DNA of 64,000 nucleotides from NCBI GenBank assembly GCA_026545765.1, contig JAIFAC010000291.1, forward strand, positions 62,001 through 126,000. The letters are read 5' to 3'. Each line of letters starts with the position of its first letter. Within the stretch, counting starts at the first letter, position 1. Made by a program: the position numbers and the translations under genes. Shown here piece after piece: positions 10,880-21,794 of the stretch. The notes under the pieces were generated by a model. The model was not told the DNA's origin. It did no database searches and was given only the letters and a program-made list of their open reading frames with translations. The stretch comes from Plantago major (lineage: Eukaryota > Streptophyta > Magnoliopsida > Lamiales > Plantaginaceae).

Positions 10880-11927
10880 CTACTGAGAAGCAAAATCCAG
10901 CTTTAGTTGTGACCAACAGGAGATTGGTTGGAGATTTCAACTTCTACATGTGGAACCCTAAATAGAAAGTATTCTGGGGAGGAGTACTTGTTGATGATAA
11001 CCTGCTGGGTGCTGCAAAGATCCAAGCAGATGTTAGAAGAGCACTTGACTTACTTGAAAAGGTAAAGATCACGGAATTTTGCTCTGCAAGACCCAGTGGT
11101 ACATCCACTGAAGATGTGTTCTAATTTTGCAACAATTCCAGATTCATAAACACCATTGTTGATGGCACTGAAGAAGTGCACATCAAAACAAAGGTCCAAG
11201 GTTTAGAGATAAACCTTAGTGTTGAGACCTTCAGCAATCTCTTTGGGTTACCCACCCAAGGTGAGGATTGTGTGCCAGACACCTCAACTGAGAGTGCGGA
11301 ACACTTCTACTCCCTCTACATGAATACTGACCAGGATGACACTCCAACGAAATTCGACAACTCAATTGTTAGGAGAAAACATCTCGTTAAACCTTGGGAT
11401 TTGGTAGCACTTATACTGCATAGGTGCTTTGATTCAAATCAGGGTGGAGCTGACTAAATCAACATGGAGAGATGGGAAATGATGGCTTTCCTCAACACTC
11501 TGGAGGATATAGATGTGCCCTTTAACTGGGGAAATACATCTTTCTAAGGTTTGTTAACAAACTTCAAGGTGTTGAGCCTGTGGTAGATGGTGACCTTGCT
11601 GAGTCGAAGCACACTATCAGCTTTGGTCTAAAGATCTACTACATTCTAGAGAAGCTAGGTCTGCAGCTCAGGGGGAAGGAAAATATTGTCAATAGTGATC
11701 TCATATGCAAATATGATTCTAAGTTCAAGTAGAAGAAGTTGGCAAGACAGGCGAAGCAAAAGAGGCCAGTAGAAGAAGAGGTTTCTGAGGCAACTGTTGT
11801 GCCAAAGAAGAAACCTAGGACTGGAGCCAAGAAGAAGGCAATGGCTAAGAAGACCACCTCTATGGTTAACCTTGAAACACAGGTATCTACACCCAGAGCC
11901 GCAGATAACACTGGAGGAATTAAGATA
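10880..11927 (+). pseudogene. Element A aORF, N-terminal domain
   Basis: The first part of the additional gene has no recognised enzyme motif. Broken frames read VVTNRRLVGDF, FWGGVLVDD, LDLLEKVKITEF and then, in the open frame at 11176-11457, INLSVETFSNLFGLPTQGED. C encodes the equivalent at 55980-56240 (NNRLIGEFN.., IWGGAMIEEY.., LPSGVSSLDVLEFYNN). The pattern of short conserved blocks ending in FGLPxxG resembles the 'putative plant transposon protein' domain found in plant TE-derived proteins; that is family recall, not a search result. 11640-11730 continues the fold in another frame, and 11739-11927 is Lys/Ala-rich. Confidence 0.6.
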
Positions 11928-13532
11928 TGTTGGTCCAGATAAAGACAAAGGAAAAGACTGGGGGGGGGGGGGGTGAATAGTCTTTTACAACTTTTGTCGA
12001 TAAACACAATTTCTCAGATATCTGTGAAGATATCTGATACTTAATTTCAGAGAGCGGAAGACTTTTTGTGATAAGTGCACGTGCTCAGTAGTGTGTAAGT
12101 ACTTAACAAGATGACTAAAGCAAGGTAAAAGCAGTAAGTAAATAACACAGCAAATTATAGTGGTATCTGAAGGTGGCGTAATCCTTCAACTAATCCACTT
12201 CGGCCTTTCTCAGACCTAGAATCCACTAAGACAGATAATTGAGTTCACCTTACACTAGGTTCCCAACCAAGTGTTCCCCCTGAGTTATTCCCTGGCTCCC
12301 AGCCAAGTACATCATATACTCAGAAACCTTTGAGTTGTTCCTTAGTTTCCCAAACTAAGTACATCCTATGCTCAGTAACCTTGGAGTTATTCCTTAGTTT
12401 CCCAAACTAAGTACTTCATGTACTCCACGCCGTGTATGGTGTTGGTTAAGAAGAGTTTGTCAGATTGGTAGATTAATAACTTCTTCAGTTATGTAATACT
12501 ACCTTCTTGAACAATAATCACTTAACACACTTCTCAATGTGTGGTGATATGTTCTTTAGTGACCCAAGTCTATGTTAAATGTTATGGAGAATGAAACTCA
12601 GATACTTGATCTTTTAATTCAACTCCTTCACAGATAGCAATGCTTGTTAAGGATCAGGACACTTAGAACTTTCGTGCTACTTAGAATTCAAGAGCTTAGT
12701 CGCAACTGTAAGCTAGAGATTAAGTAGGCTGAAGGCTTGTATGCTTGAGAGAAAGATACCACTAGTTGTATTATCAGAGAAGCTTGGTATTTTCAGTGTA
12801 AGTTCAAGGTGTAGTGTCTTTTAAGCATTCTAAGTGTTGATATTTATAGTTGAATTTGAAGCCGTTTGAATAGTATCCGTTGGGCTCAATTCAAATTCAA
12901 ACTATTGATATCTGAAAATAGTACTGGAGAAGACCTTGTCTCTTTTCAGAGATTTTCTCTTTTGTTCAGATGTCTCTGTCTGCGCATTTATTGCATTGTA
13001 CTATTTTTGTCCTGCAGTGCCAACGGAACTATGCACGCTTTCTGAAGCATTGCATGTCCCTTTCCAGAGACATTCACATCTCCAGATACCTGTTGAAACA
13101 TTGTTTCCCAGAAACATAGTTTTATCCAAGGTATCTGAGTGTGGGTTTCTGTGGGCACTTTTCCTTGTTCAGAAACCTTGTGTTCTCAGATATCTTTTGC
13201 AAAAATTGTTTATTGAAAAACACTTGTTTCTTTAAGATATCTGGACATAGGTATCTGATGAAACCAATTTCCTTCATCTTCAGCAAACTCGTGCAGTCTT
13301 CAAATCTTCAAATTTGTTGAATTCTACTGCCAGATGCCTTCTTCTTGGTCTTCTTCAAAGATATAAAAATTACATTCAGAGACCTAACATCCTATACAAG
13401 CTTTACTAGACTAACATACTCATTGATTTTCCTCTTTTACAGTGTTCAAGTGAACTAAGAGTACCAAGCACCTTTCTGAGCTAAGATAAGTCATTAGGTT
13501 GCTGATCAAAATCTAAACAGATATTCCTAACA
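11928..13532 (-). mobile_element. Solo LTR of the SIRE-like family, inserted in A's aORF
   Basis: This is a complete LTR in reverse orientation: TGTTGGTCCAGATAA at 11928 is the reverse complement of the family's 3' LTR end, and ..tattcctaaca at 13532 is that of its start. A perfect 5-bp target duplication AGATA flanks it (11923-11927, 13533-13537), and the host aORF resumes directly after. TATTTATA at 12841-12848 is the reversed TATA box. A 14-base G run at 11960-11973 is the reversed poly-C. CAG/CTG sites look intact here, unlike in element B. Confidence 0.93.
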
Positions 13533-14229
13533 AGATACAACTCCATAATGCTGCAGATACCTCTGCCCTTGTCTAGCAAGCACTCCATAGTACTGAAGGT
13601 ACCACTCTTGATGCCAAGAGGGTTGATGCGTCCCAACCATTGTCTACTGAAGAAGCAGATGATTTAGACTTCGACCCATTCTTGAAAACGAATGAGGTAG
13701 CTGATGAAGTCACTGCATCACAGGTTGCGGAGCAAGCAACCATGTCTAAAGGAAACACTCTTCGGGGCCGTCCACCTTTCAGGATATGCAAGATGCCCTA
13801 ATGAGTGATGCAGTTGTACTTGATGACACCGCCAATGCATCAGTACATAAGATGGCTGATGATCTGGAAAGAACTATCACTGCTGTTCCTTCTCCATCAA
13901 GATCCAGATCACCACAACAACCACAAGCATCTTAGACATCCGCCGATCTAAGGCATGATTACATGGTAGAAGTGATTGAAATGCGTCAAGGTGCTGATGG
14001 TGTTGTTGAAATAAATCATAATTTAGCGGGTTCTGACTCCAATGAGAGGATCGGTGAGGATTCTGACTCGGAATGATCAAATAGGAAACAACTAAGCGAA
14101 GACTCAGGAAAAGCTTGAAGAGCCAAAAACTTTAAACAGAGATGTTGTCAAGGGACAAGAAGACCAACACATGGAATCCACACGAGTTCTAGAGACCAAT
14201 CAGCCTGACATTGATCAGGTTACTGAGTG

Positions 14230-14298
14230 GTTTAACTCTTTACTTGTTAAAATTCTATATCATATGTTTTGTATCTTATTGATTTATCTTTGTTACAG
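14230..14298 (+). other. Candidate intron 1 of element A aORF
   Basis: It is 69 nt, gtttaactc...tttgttacag, AT-rich with a pyrimidine-rich 3' end; the next exon begins gctgaaaaa. The same intron lies at 57670-57729 in C and about 30128-30199 in B. Confidence 0.6.
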
Positions 14299-14406
14299 GC
14301 TGAAAAAAGAAACTAAGGAAGGAGAGGAAGCTGAAAAGCTTCCTCACAATCTGAGAAGGAGGATTCTTTACCCTCCATCAATAAGGAACCTGAGCCTGTT
14401 ACACAG

Positions 14407-14484
14407 GTACCTGAAGATTCAAGTTTGTATTATGAGAGATCTCCATCCAATGAACTTTCTAACAAATTCTTATGTTTCTTAAAG
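14407..14484 (+). other. Candidate intron 2 of element A aORF
   Basis: It is 78 nt, gtacctgaag...gtttcttaaag; the next exon begins gctccaactgagaag. C's counterpart ends at 57911 before gctccaagcgagaag. The exon between introns 1 and 2 is 108 nt. Confidence 0.55.
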
Positions 14485-14593
14485 GCTCCAACTGAGAAGA
14501 AAGATGATGTGGCTGAAAATCCAAAGACATTAGACGATATACCAGAGACCTCAGGTCTTTGAGAAACACATATCTGAGCCTCCTGTCAGAGAG

Positions 14594-14674
14594 GTAGAAA
14601 TCTCAGATACCAATGTGTGTGAAATCCTACTTAATCTTTCTAAGGGTACTAACACTTTCTATTCTCATGTTCAG
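14594..14674 (+). other. Candidate intron 3 of element A aORF
   Basis: It is 81 nt, gtagaaatctc...tctcatgttcag, followed by aaagaaatggaagaag. The preceding exon is 109 nt and ends ..tgagcctcctgtcagagag, matching C at about 58000-58020. Confidence 0.55.
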
Positions 14675-14779
14675 AAAGAAATGGAAGAAGAGGATAAGAC
14701 GCCCAAGTCTCCTCCAAAGATATCTGAGGGTCCTTCCACCTCACAAGTCAAGCCATCTGAGCCTATTGTTGCGGCATGG

Positions 14780-14860
14780 GTAACTCTGATACTTGACACA
14801 TTTGATACTTAGATATTTGAACAAGGTTTCACACTTATTAAATTCTCCATTTTCTTTCAG
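14780..14860 (+). other. Candidate intron 4 of element A aORF
   Basis: It is 81 nt, gtaactctgatact...attttctttcag, then gctcaaaatgagg. This is the best splice acceptor of the set. C has gtaaccagatact...tatctctttcag then gctcaagct at the same place (58442-58518). Confidence 0.65.
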
Positions 14861-15857
14861 GCTCAAAATGAGGGTACTTCACAGCAAACTACAAGTGTAG
14901 TTACATCTGATGAAGATCTGCTTCAATTGTTCAAAGATCGTGCACTTCCAGATCATATCTCTACCTTTAAACAATGGCAAAGGTTGAGGCGATGTGATCT
15001 GATGGCTCTTGCACAAGTTCTTGATGATCCTCAGAGAAGGAAGAATGCTGAACAACTTGAAAGCTGCATCCATGCATTGCTTCCTACTGAAAAAGTATGA
15101 TTTTTCAACCTTGATGAACTTAAAGTTCAGAGATGTAGTAACAGAAATCCTCATAGAAGATTTTCATAAAGCAGACAGAAGTACAAGAGTCCGGCTAGCT
15201 TCAAACCCCACTCTGCCACTGAGAATTCCTTAAGCACCTACTGAACAAGAGGAAGTGGGAAGCAAACATGTGATACTCAAAGAAGTGATAGATCTACTAT
15301 CTGATGAGGAAGAGACCGATGAGAACGACGTGGAAAAACCCAAGTCTCCTCCTCCTTCTGCTGAAAAGAAAAAAGATTCCAAGAAGGATGATGATGATGA
15401 TGCACCCTCACCTGGTGCAGGAGGAGTTACTGGGAGAAACAATGCCTCAGTCGCTGAAAAGTCAACTAAGAAGAAAATAAGTCATTATTTTCCTCCTCCA
15501 TCTCCTCAGAGATCTTCTAAGCCTTCTCCAACACAGCAACAAGATGAAGAACAAGTTGGCTAAGTTGCTGATAACACCGCTCTGAAACTTCAGGAAGCTG
15601 AGCTAAGGGTGGCCCAACTTAAACAATTGTTGGCAGAAGAAAAATATTTGCGCCTTGAGTTGGAAACCAAGGTTGCTGAAAAGGAAGCCAACCTCAGGAA
15701 GGTTGAAGAGTTGTCATGCAAGGAGAACGTTAATGCTGAAGAAGCTGCTGACATCAAGATGAAGAATGTTCAAATAGCATCTATCCCTTCTTCTTCTGTC
15801 AAAGGAAAGAAGCCTGTGTCCGAAATGGTAGCTGAATTAGGAAATGAAAACACCTGG

Positions 15858-15977
15858 GAGGAGGAGGAGGAGGAGGAGGAAGAAGAAGCAGAAGAAGAAG
15901 AAGAAGAAGAAGAAGAAGAAGAAGAAGAAGAAGAAGAAGAAGAAGAAGAAGAAGAAGAAGAAGAAGAAGAAGAAGAG
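15858..15977 (+). repeat. (GAR)n microsatellite encoding poly-glutamate
   Basis: About 40 GAG/GAA codons with a single GCA (Ala) form a glutamate tract in the aORF. C has a shorter tract (60338-60385), and B only a handful of codons near 32760. Antisense leucine ORFs here are shadows. Confidence 0.9.
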
Positions 15978-17640
15978 CTAGAGGATGATGACCAACCGAA
16001 GTTTCATGTAAAAGATCCTCAAACACTTGTGTCACATCTCAAGAGAAATATCCTAGCTCCTACCATCTACACCAAAGTTCCTAATGTGCATCTACAAGGA
16101 TTATGAGCATCGATCCAAGACTATGCTCAAACTCATGCAGGAACTGGAGACTCAAGACAAGGAGGTCACTGAATCTGTGCCACCAGAATTCACCAAGTTT
16201 GCTAAAATACTTTCACAGTGAACCTCTTCTTTGGTTCTAAAGCATAGAGACCTTGGTATGGTAAAGTAAAGTTTGGATGGCAAGACCATGCGTTGCATAT
16301 GATGCTAGCTTTGCATCCTCAAAGATACATCAAGTAGTTGTAGAAGTTTCCAAAATGACAAATGAAGAAAATGGCTTTGCTGCCTGAATCTTGCAATGCG
16401 ATTGCATGAATTATTATCCTAGCTTACAATAGCACGCAATTTTGAATCTTTGTCGATTCCTTTGTTAAATTAATGGATAACTTTGACCAATCTACTATGA
16501 CTATATGGGGAAAGAGCGGAAAAGTTACCATTGGGAAAAGCGAACAAAAGATGATATCGAAGATGCTGACCTCATTTTGCAACCTAGTCAACTTCAATTA
16601 ATCATTACTCTTGAAAGAAGGGTCACTAGAATAAGGTCTCGAAACTGCTTTATTGCTTGAGAGCTCGAGGAGAAGATATAGAGACTATGCTAAGGATGAA
16701 GAAGAGATCTCTGAAAAGAGAAGAAAAGGCAACAATGATGGATGGAAAGGTGTCTCAGAAACTCATCAAGAAGATGATGATAATGATAATAAGGAAGATG
16801 AAGAAAATGTTCCTCTTATACGAAAGAGACATTCAGATAGCCCATCTAAGCCTTTACCTACAGTTCCCTTAGCAGCAAGAACTCCTTCTGGAAATACCAA
16901 GTCTATCCAGCAAGGCACTTCTAGTTTCAAACCCTCAAGAAGAGAAGTTGTGAGATAGAAGAAGATCGGAGAAAGGATTGAAGAACTCAGAGGAGTTGAT
17001 ATTCTTAGCCCTGAGGAAGCTATGAAAAAATACACTCCAAGTTAATCTGATCTAAATTATGCAACTTACAAGTGCAAGAATGGTTACTGGGTAATGTTCA
17101 TGAAGGATTTGCTACTGAACAAAGAAGGCTTCCCAGTACTAGTCTACCTTCAAATGATGGCATGGAGGAAAAATAGAAAAGATCTGGTGCCAAAGGATAA
17201 AGTCAAGGATGCACTTAATTTTGAGATATATGTCAGACAGATAGCTAGGAAAAAGGAGCTATCTGAACCTTGCCCCTACTATAAGCCAGATGAGGTACAC
17301 AAAGTTGCAAATGTTCTTTGCACTGGAACAAGAACTAAATTTGTTGTACATGCTAATGAGTCCTTCTACCTCACTGAAGAAGATTACAAGCTAGATCTGA
17401 AGTATCTGAAGACAATCTATGAAAGATAAAAGATGTCTCCTATTCAGAATAATCATGCTTGGATCTGGGCAAGATACTACTGGGTTGAACAAACTAGCAA
17501 GAGAAGACCCACCAAATCTTACCTAGATAATGTGGAGTTCTCAAGAAGAGTTGAAATGGCTGTAAGAACCTACCTACTTGACTACTCTGATGACATTCTC
17601 AGATATGGTGACTTTATATACCCAGATAAAGGAAGCTGAT

Positions 17641-17979
17641 GAAGATGAAGACTTGAAGACTAACTTATAGGATGTTCACTTGGAACTTCCTGTTGCCCTA
17701 TATAGTTGTTTTTTTTTTTTTTTTTTTTTTTTTTATTGAACTTTAAAAGCTTATCCTGTAAAAGTTATCAATGTACTCAATTGTAATTTATCTGATGAAC
17801 TTACTCTCAGATATCATAATGAAAAGATAACTTCTCAGCAAAGATCACACCTTGTAATTTGGTTGATGTTTACTTTCTGCACTTAAATAAATGAATTGAA
17901 AGATCATAAGAAATGTTTAAGTGTTGTATTGTTTCCTCGTCCGGTTTCATTATAGGTTTTGGATAGTCAGGTGGTGATC
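17641..17979 (+). other. Element A 3' untranslated region
   Basis: This is non-coding sequence between the aORF stop and the PPT. It contains a ~27-base T run at 17709-17735 and blocks shared with B (33700-34000) and C (61300-61650), such as 'atcacaccttgtgatttggttgatg'-type sequence at 17840-17870. Confidence 0.6.
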
Positions 17980-17994
17980 AAAAAGGGGAAAATT
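17980..17994 (+). promoter_or_regulatory. Element A polypurine tract
   Basis: AAAAAGGGGAAAATT lies immediately before the 3' LTR, as expected for the plus-strand DNA primer. It is equivalent to the tracts at 34009-34022 and 61658-61672. Confidence 0.85.
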
Positions 17995-19445
17995 TGTTAG
18001 AAATATCTGTTTAGATTTTGATCAGTAAACCCTAATGACTTATCTTAGTTCAGAAAGGTAACTAGTACTCTTAGTTCACTTGAACATTGTAAAAGAGGAA
18101 GCTTACTGAGTATGTTAGTCTAGCAAATCTTGTATAGGATGTTAGGTCTCAGATTGTAATTTTTATATCTTTAAAGAAGACCAAGAAGCGTGCATCCAAC
18201 AGAAGGAGCTCATTGTTGAAGATCAAGAGACTACACAAGATTGCTTAAGACTAAGGAGAAAAGGCTCCTCGAAGCTTGGCTCGGATACCTTGAAGAAATT
18301 AAGTGTCTTTGGAAGACAAATATTTCAATAGGTTTCTGATACCCAAAGCTCACTAAGTAAGGATATGCAAAGCCTCAGATAGCTTGCATTGTTCCGTTGA
18401 GACTACATGATAAAAAATAGTACAGTGCATTTATTACGCAGACAGAGATGTCTGAGCAAAAGAGGAAATCTCTATAAAGAGATAAAGCTCATTGTCGTAC
18501 TATCTTCAGATATCAATAGTTTGAATTACATTGTGCCTAACGGATACTATTCAAACGGCATGATTTTCAACTATAAATATCACCACTTAGAATGCTTGAA
18601 AGACACACCAAGAACTACATTGAAGACAAGTTATACTCAAGCATACAAGCTTTCTACCTATACTCTTTAGCTTTCTGTTGCGACTAAAGCTCTTGAATTC
18701 TAAGTAGCACGAAAGTTCTCTAAGTGTCCTGATCCTTAAACAAGAATTGTTTATTGTGAAAGAGTTGAATCCAAGGAAAAAGTTGCGACTTATATATGAG
18801 ATTCATTCTCTTGAACAACATCAAGACTTGGGTTAGTAAAGAACAACTTACCATACATAAGTGTATTAAGTGAGATTGATTCTATAAAGCTCTCTGATAT
18901 AACTGAATAAGTTATAAGAGCTAGCTCACCTGACAAACTACCATAACCAACACCAAACAGGCGTTGAGCACAGGAAGTACTTAGTTTGGAAAACTATGAA
19001 ATAGCTCAAAGGTTACAGAGTAGAGGAAGTATTTGGCTAAGAAAGCCGGGGAATAAGTCAAGGGGGATACTTGGTTGGTAACCTAGTGTAAAAGGGATCA
19101 AGAATAGGATTTTGTAATGAGAACTCATTATCTTATCTTAGTGGATTCAAGTCCTGAGAAAGGGCGAGTGGATTAGTTGAGGGATTACGCCACCTTCAGA
19201 TACCACTATAAAGCACTCTGTTATTTACTTACAGCACTTTACTTATTGCTTATCTATTGCTTGCTGAGTATTTACACACCTTATAGCTTGCTGGGCATGT
19301 GCACTTATCACAAAAGTCTTCCGTTTTTGCTTATAAGTATCAGATACCTTTATAGATATCTGAGAAACTGTTTTATCGACAAAAGTTTGAAAAGACTATT
19401 CAACCCCCCCCCAAGTCTTTTACTTTGCCTTTATCTGGACCAACA
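17995..19445 (+). repeat. Element A 3' LTR
   Basis: It is 1451 bp, TGTTAG...CCAACA, with TATAAATA at 18572-18579. The tandem hairpin repeat region is short here (about 18960-19090). Near the end, AAAAGACT at 19390-19397 pairs with AGTCTTTT at 19414-19421 around a poly-C loop. Confidence 0.93.
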
Positions 19446-19600
19446 TCGATCTACCTTTATATCGGTTTCGTTTTTCCGTTTTGTCCAGTTTAAAAAATGC
19501 TGACCGGACTTCGAAGCTTTTCAAGTTGCCTTATCCGACGGATCTCCGACTACTCAACACACATAAGTAATTTCCTCGATTTTCAGGTTTCTTGTCTTGA
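19446..19600 (-). other. Possible LINE 5' UTR beyond element A
   Basis: The LINE ORF1 start (5234, minus) lies next to A's left end, so the bases right of A should be the LINE's 5' untranslated region if A inserted there. The sequence is GC-richer than its surroundings and non-coding. This is inference only. Confidence 0.3.
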
Positions 19601-20050
19601 TTCTTCTATTTTTTTCATTTTTTTCTATAAATGATCATTATTTTAGTAGAAATTGTCTATGTTTGTTCTGTGTTGCTAGTTTGAATGTATATATATTATG
19701 TTTCGAATGAGTATCCGTGCATTCTGTATTATTTAAATTTTTTTATATATAAATGGCTTATGTTTTAGTATAAATTGTCTATGTTTGTTCTGTGTTGCTT
19801 GTGAATGTCTATATATTATGTTTCGAATGAGTATCCGTTCTTCTATATTGTTTAATTTTTTCATTTTTATATAAATGGCCTATTTTTTAGTAGAAATTGT
19901 CTATGTTGTTATATGTTACTGGTTTTGTTTGAATACATATATGTTATGTTTCGAATGATTGTGCATGGTTTCTGTATTATTTAGTCATTTTTTTTATATA
20001 AATGACCTATGCTTTTATATAAATTGTATATGTTTTTATGTGTTACTTAT
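19601..20050. repeat. ~120-bp tandem repeat, left part
   Basis: Three full units and part of a fourth. Each has 'tataaatggc..', 'aaattgtctatgtttg', 'tgttact' and 'ttatgtttcgaatga' (at 19696, 19816 and about 19945), followed by 'ctgtattatttaa'. Spacing is 120-129 bp. The fourth unit is cut at cttat by element B and continues at 35667. Confidence 0.85.
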
Positions 20051-21680
20051 TGTTAGATATCTTGTTAAGAATATCTGTTTAGATTTTGTTCAGCAACATG
20101 ATGACTTATCTTAGTCTCAAAAAGGTGATTAGTACTCTTGCTTCACTTGAACATTGTAAAAGAGGAAACCACTAAGTATGATAGTCTAGCTAATCTTGTA
20201 TAGGATGTTAGGTCTCAAAATGTAATTTTATTTTATGAAGAAGACCGAAGAAGACATCCAAGCGAAGCTCAACAACAATTGAAGACTTGAAGAAAGCGCA
20301 CAAGATTCTGAATCATTGTTCGGATATCTTAGCGGATATCTTGTGAACGAGCAGTTTCAAACAAATTGTGTCACAAGAGATATCGAGAAATAAGATACAT
20401 ATCGAAAACAAGGAAAGTGTCCAGATATCTACTCTCGGATACCTTGAGCTTTAACCACGTTTACGAAGAGAAATATATATTGCAAACAAAATTTGTTTCA
20501 ATAAATACAAGTGGTATCGAAGAATGAAGATAAGGGCGTCAAAGAATCGAGATAACACTAGTCTACGATACAAAGCATAGTTCCGATTGACACTACTGAG
20601 GACACAAAGTATAGTACAAATGCATTTAATGCATGGGCGGAGATGTGCGAATAAAAGCAGCGACACGAGAAGACAAAACACCTTTCTGATACTATACGAG
20701 ATATCAATAGTTTGAATTTGAGCTACGAATACTATTCAAAGCGGCACTCAAATTCATCTATAAATATCAACACTTAGGCGACTTGAGAGACACAACTCGA
20801 ACACAAGACCTTGAGCGCATACGATCTACGATTATCTTACTCTCTCAAGCAACTTACTTATTATCAAAGCTTTACATTGCAACTAAAGCTTTTGATCTTG
20901 AGTAAACACTTCTAAGTGTCACGATCCTAAACAAGCAAAGCTATACGTGAAGGAGTTGAATCAAAGATCAACTATAAATTCATTCTCTTGAGCAGATATC
21001 ATAAGACTTAGGTCGATAAAATCGAACAAGATACCATCTGTTGTAAAGTGTATTAAGTAACAGTTCACGAGCTATCGATTAAGCGAAAAGTTATTAAGGC
21101 GCTCATCGACAACTCGAACCAAAACCAACACCATAAGCTGGCGTGATGCAGGAAGTACTTAGTTTGAAAAATGGGGAATAACTCCAAGGTTAGGGTATAG
21201 GAAGTACTTGATTTGGGAAACTAAGGAATAACTCAAGGTTATTGAGTATAGGAAGTACTTAGCTTGGGAAGCTAGGAATAACTCGAAGGTTTACGAGTAT
21301 AGGAAGTACTTGTTTGTGAAAGCGGGGAACAACTCAGGGGAACATTTGGTTGGGAACCGATTGTTAAGAATCTTAGAATAGGATTATTGTGAAATCTCAA
21401 TTATCATTCTAGTGAATTCTAGGTCTCGATAGACGAAGTGGATTAGTTGGAGGATTCGCCACCTCCGGATACCACTATACTTCTTTGTGTCATTACGTTT
21501 ACGTATTTATACTTGACAACACACACACTTATTGCATTTACGCACTTATCTTTATTAAGTCTTCCTTTTCGATTCTAAGTATGGATATCTATTGAATATC
21601 GAGAAATATTTATTATCGACAAAAGTTTTAAAGACTATTCACCCCCTCTAGTCTTTTACTTTGCGTTATCTGGACCAACA
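20051..21680 (+). repeat. Element B 5' LTR
   Basis: It starts TGTTAGATATCTTGTTAAG, with an extra ~10 bp near the start compared with C, and ends tggaccaaca. TATAAATA is at 20759-20766. Four tandem 'aagtacttgatttgggaaac' hairpin units lie at about 21138-21355. It is nearly identical to the 3' LTR. Confidence 0.95.
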
Positions 21681-21682
21681 AG

Positions 21683-21694
21683 TGGTATCGAGGC
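21683..21694 (+). promoter_or_regulatory. Element B primer binding site
   Basis: TGGTATCGAGGC directly follows the 5' LTR. Element C has TGGTATCAGAGC, the complement of the 3' end of plant initiator tRNA-Met. B's copy is altered exactly at the CAG sites. Confidence 0.8.
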
Positions 21695-21794
21695 GGGAGG
21701 TTCACTGACCTTACACTTGAACCTAGATCCCAGATAGATGAAGGAACTTTGTCCACTTTTGAGGACTATTTAATTTGTGTATTAAGTGTGCGGT

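Larger units (their letters stand above)
13538..17640 (+). pseudogene. Element A aORF, exonic middle and C-terminal domain
   Basis: This is the continuation of the additional gene after the solo LTR. 13540-14229 is an acidic low-complexity exon. Four candidate introns divide 14230-14860 into ~36-codon exons. 14861-15560 encodes a helical region and an acidic/Ser-Pro stretch, and 15609-16106 a coiled coil (RVAQLKQLLAEEKYLRLELE) followed by a long poly-Glu tract. 16653-16958 carries the motif TPSGNTKSIQ that is also in B and C. 17094-17429 and 17433-17639 encode the conserved C-terminal domain (QMMAWRKN.., DALNFEIYVRQI, GTRTKFVVHANESFYLTEEDY, YLLDYSDDILRYGD). Stops and shifts interrupt it at several places. 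It is not an independent host gene, since B and C have it at the same place. Confidence 0.7.
5247..19445 (+). mobile_element. Element A: SIRE/Maximus-like Ty1/copia retrotransposon, 5'-deleted
   Basis: The element comprises a partial 5' LTR, the C-terminal part of gag, pol in copia order (protease, integrase, RT, RNase H), a spliced-looking additional gene and a 3' LTR. PBS and gag N-terminus are gone: the sequence jumps from just after the LTR TATA box (5521-5528) into mid-gag at about 5535, a loss of ~2.1 kb compared with element C. A reversed solo LTR (11928-13532) interrupts the additional gene. Because the 5' end is lost, no target duplication can be read; the bases after the 3' LTR are tcgat. 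Confidence 0.88.

Noticed and set aside
11960-11973. G-quadruplex
   Set aside because: A single 14-base G run without partner runs nearby; it is the reversed poly-C loop of the LTR and prone to length error.
15799-16035. Minus-strand poly-leucine ORF
   Set aside because: It is the complement of the (GAA/GAG) repeat encoding poly-Glu on the plus strand.
13538-17640. Independent intron-containing host gene
   Set aside because: Collinear copies sit at the same place between pol and the 3' LTR in B and C, so it belongs to the retrotransposon.
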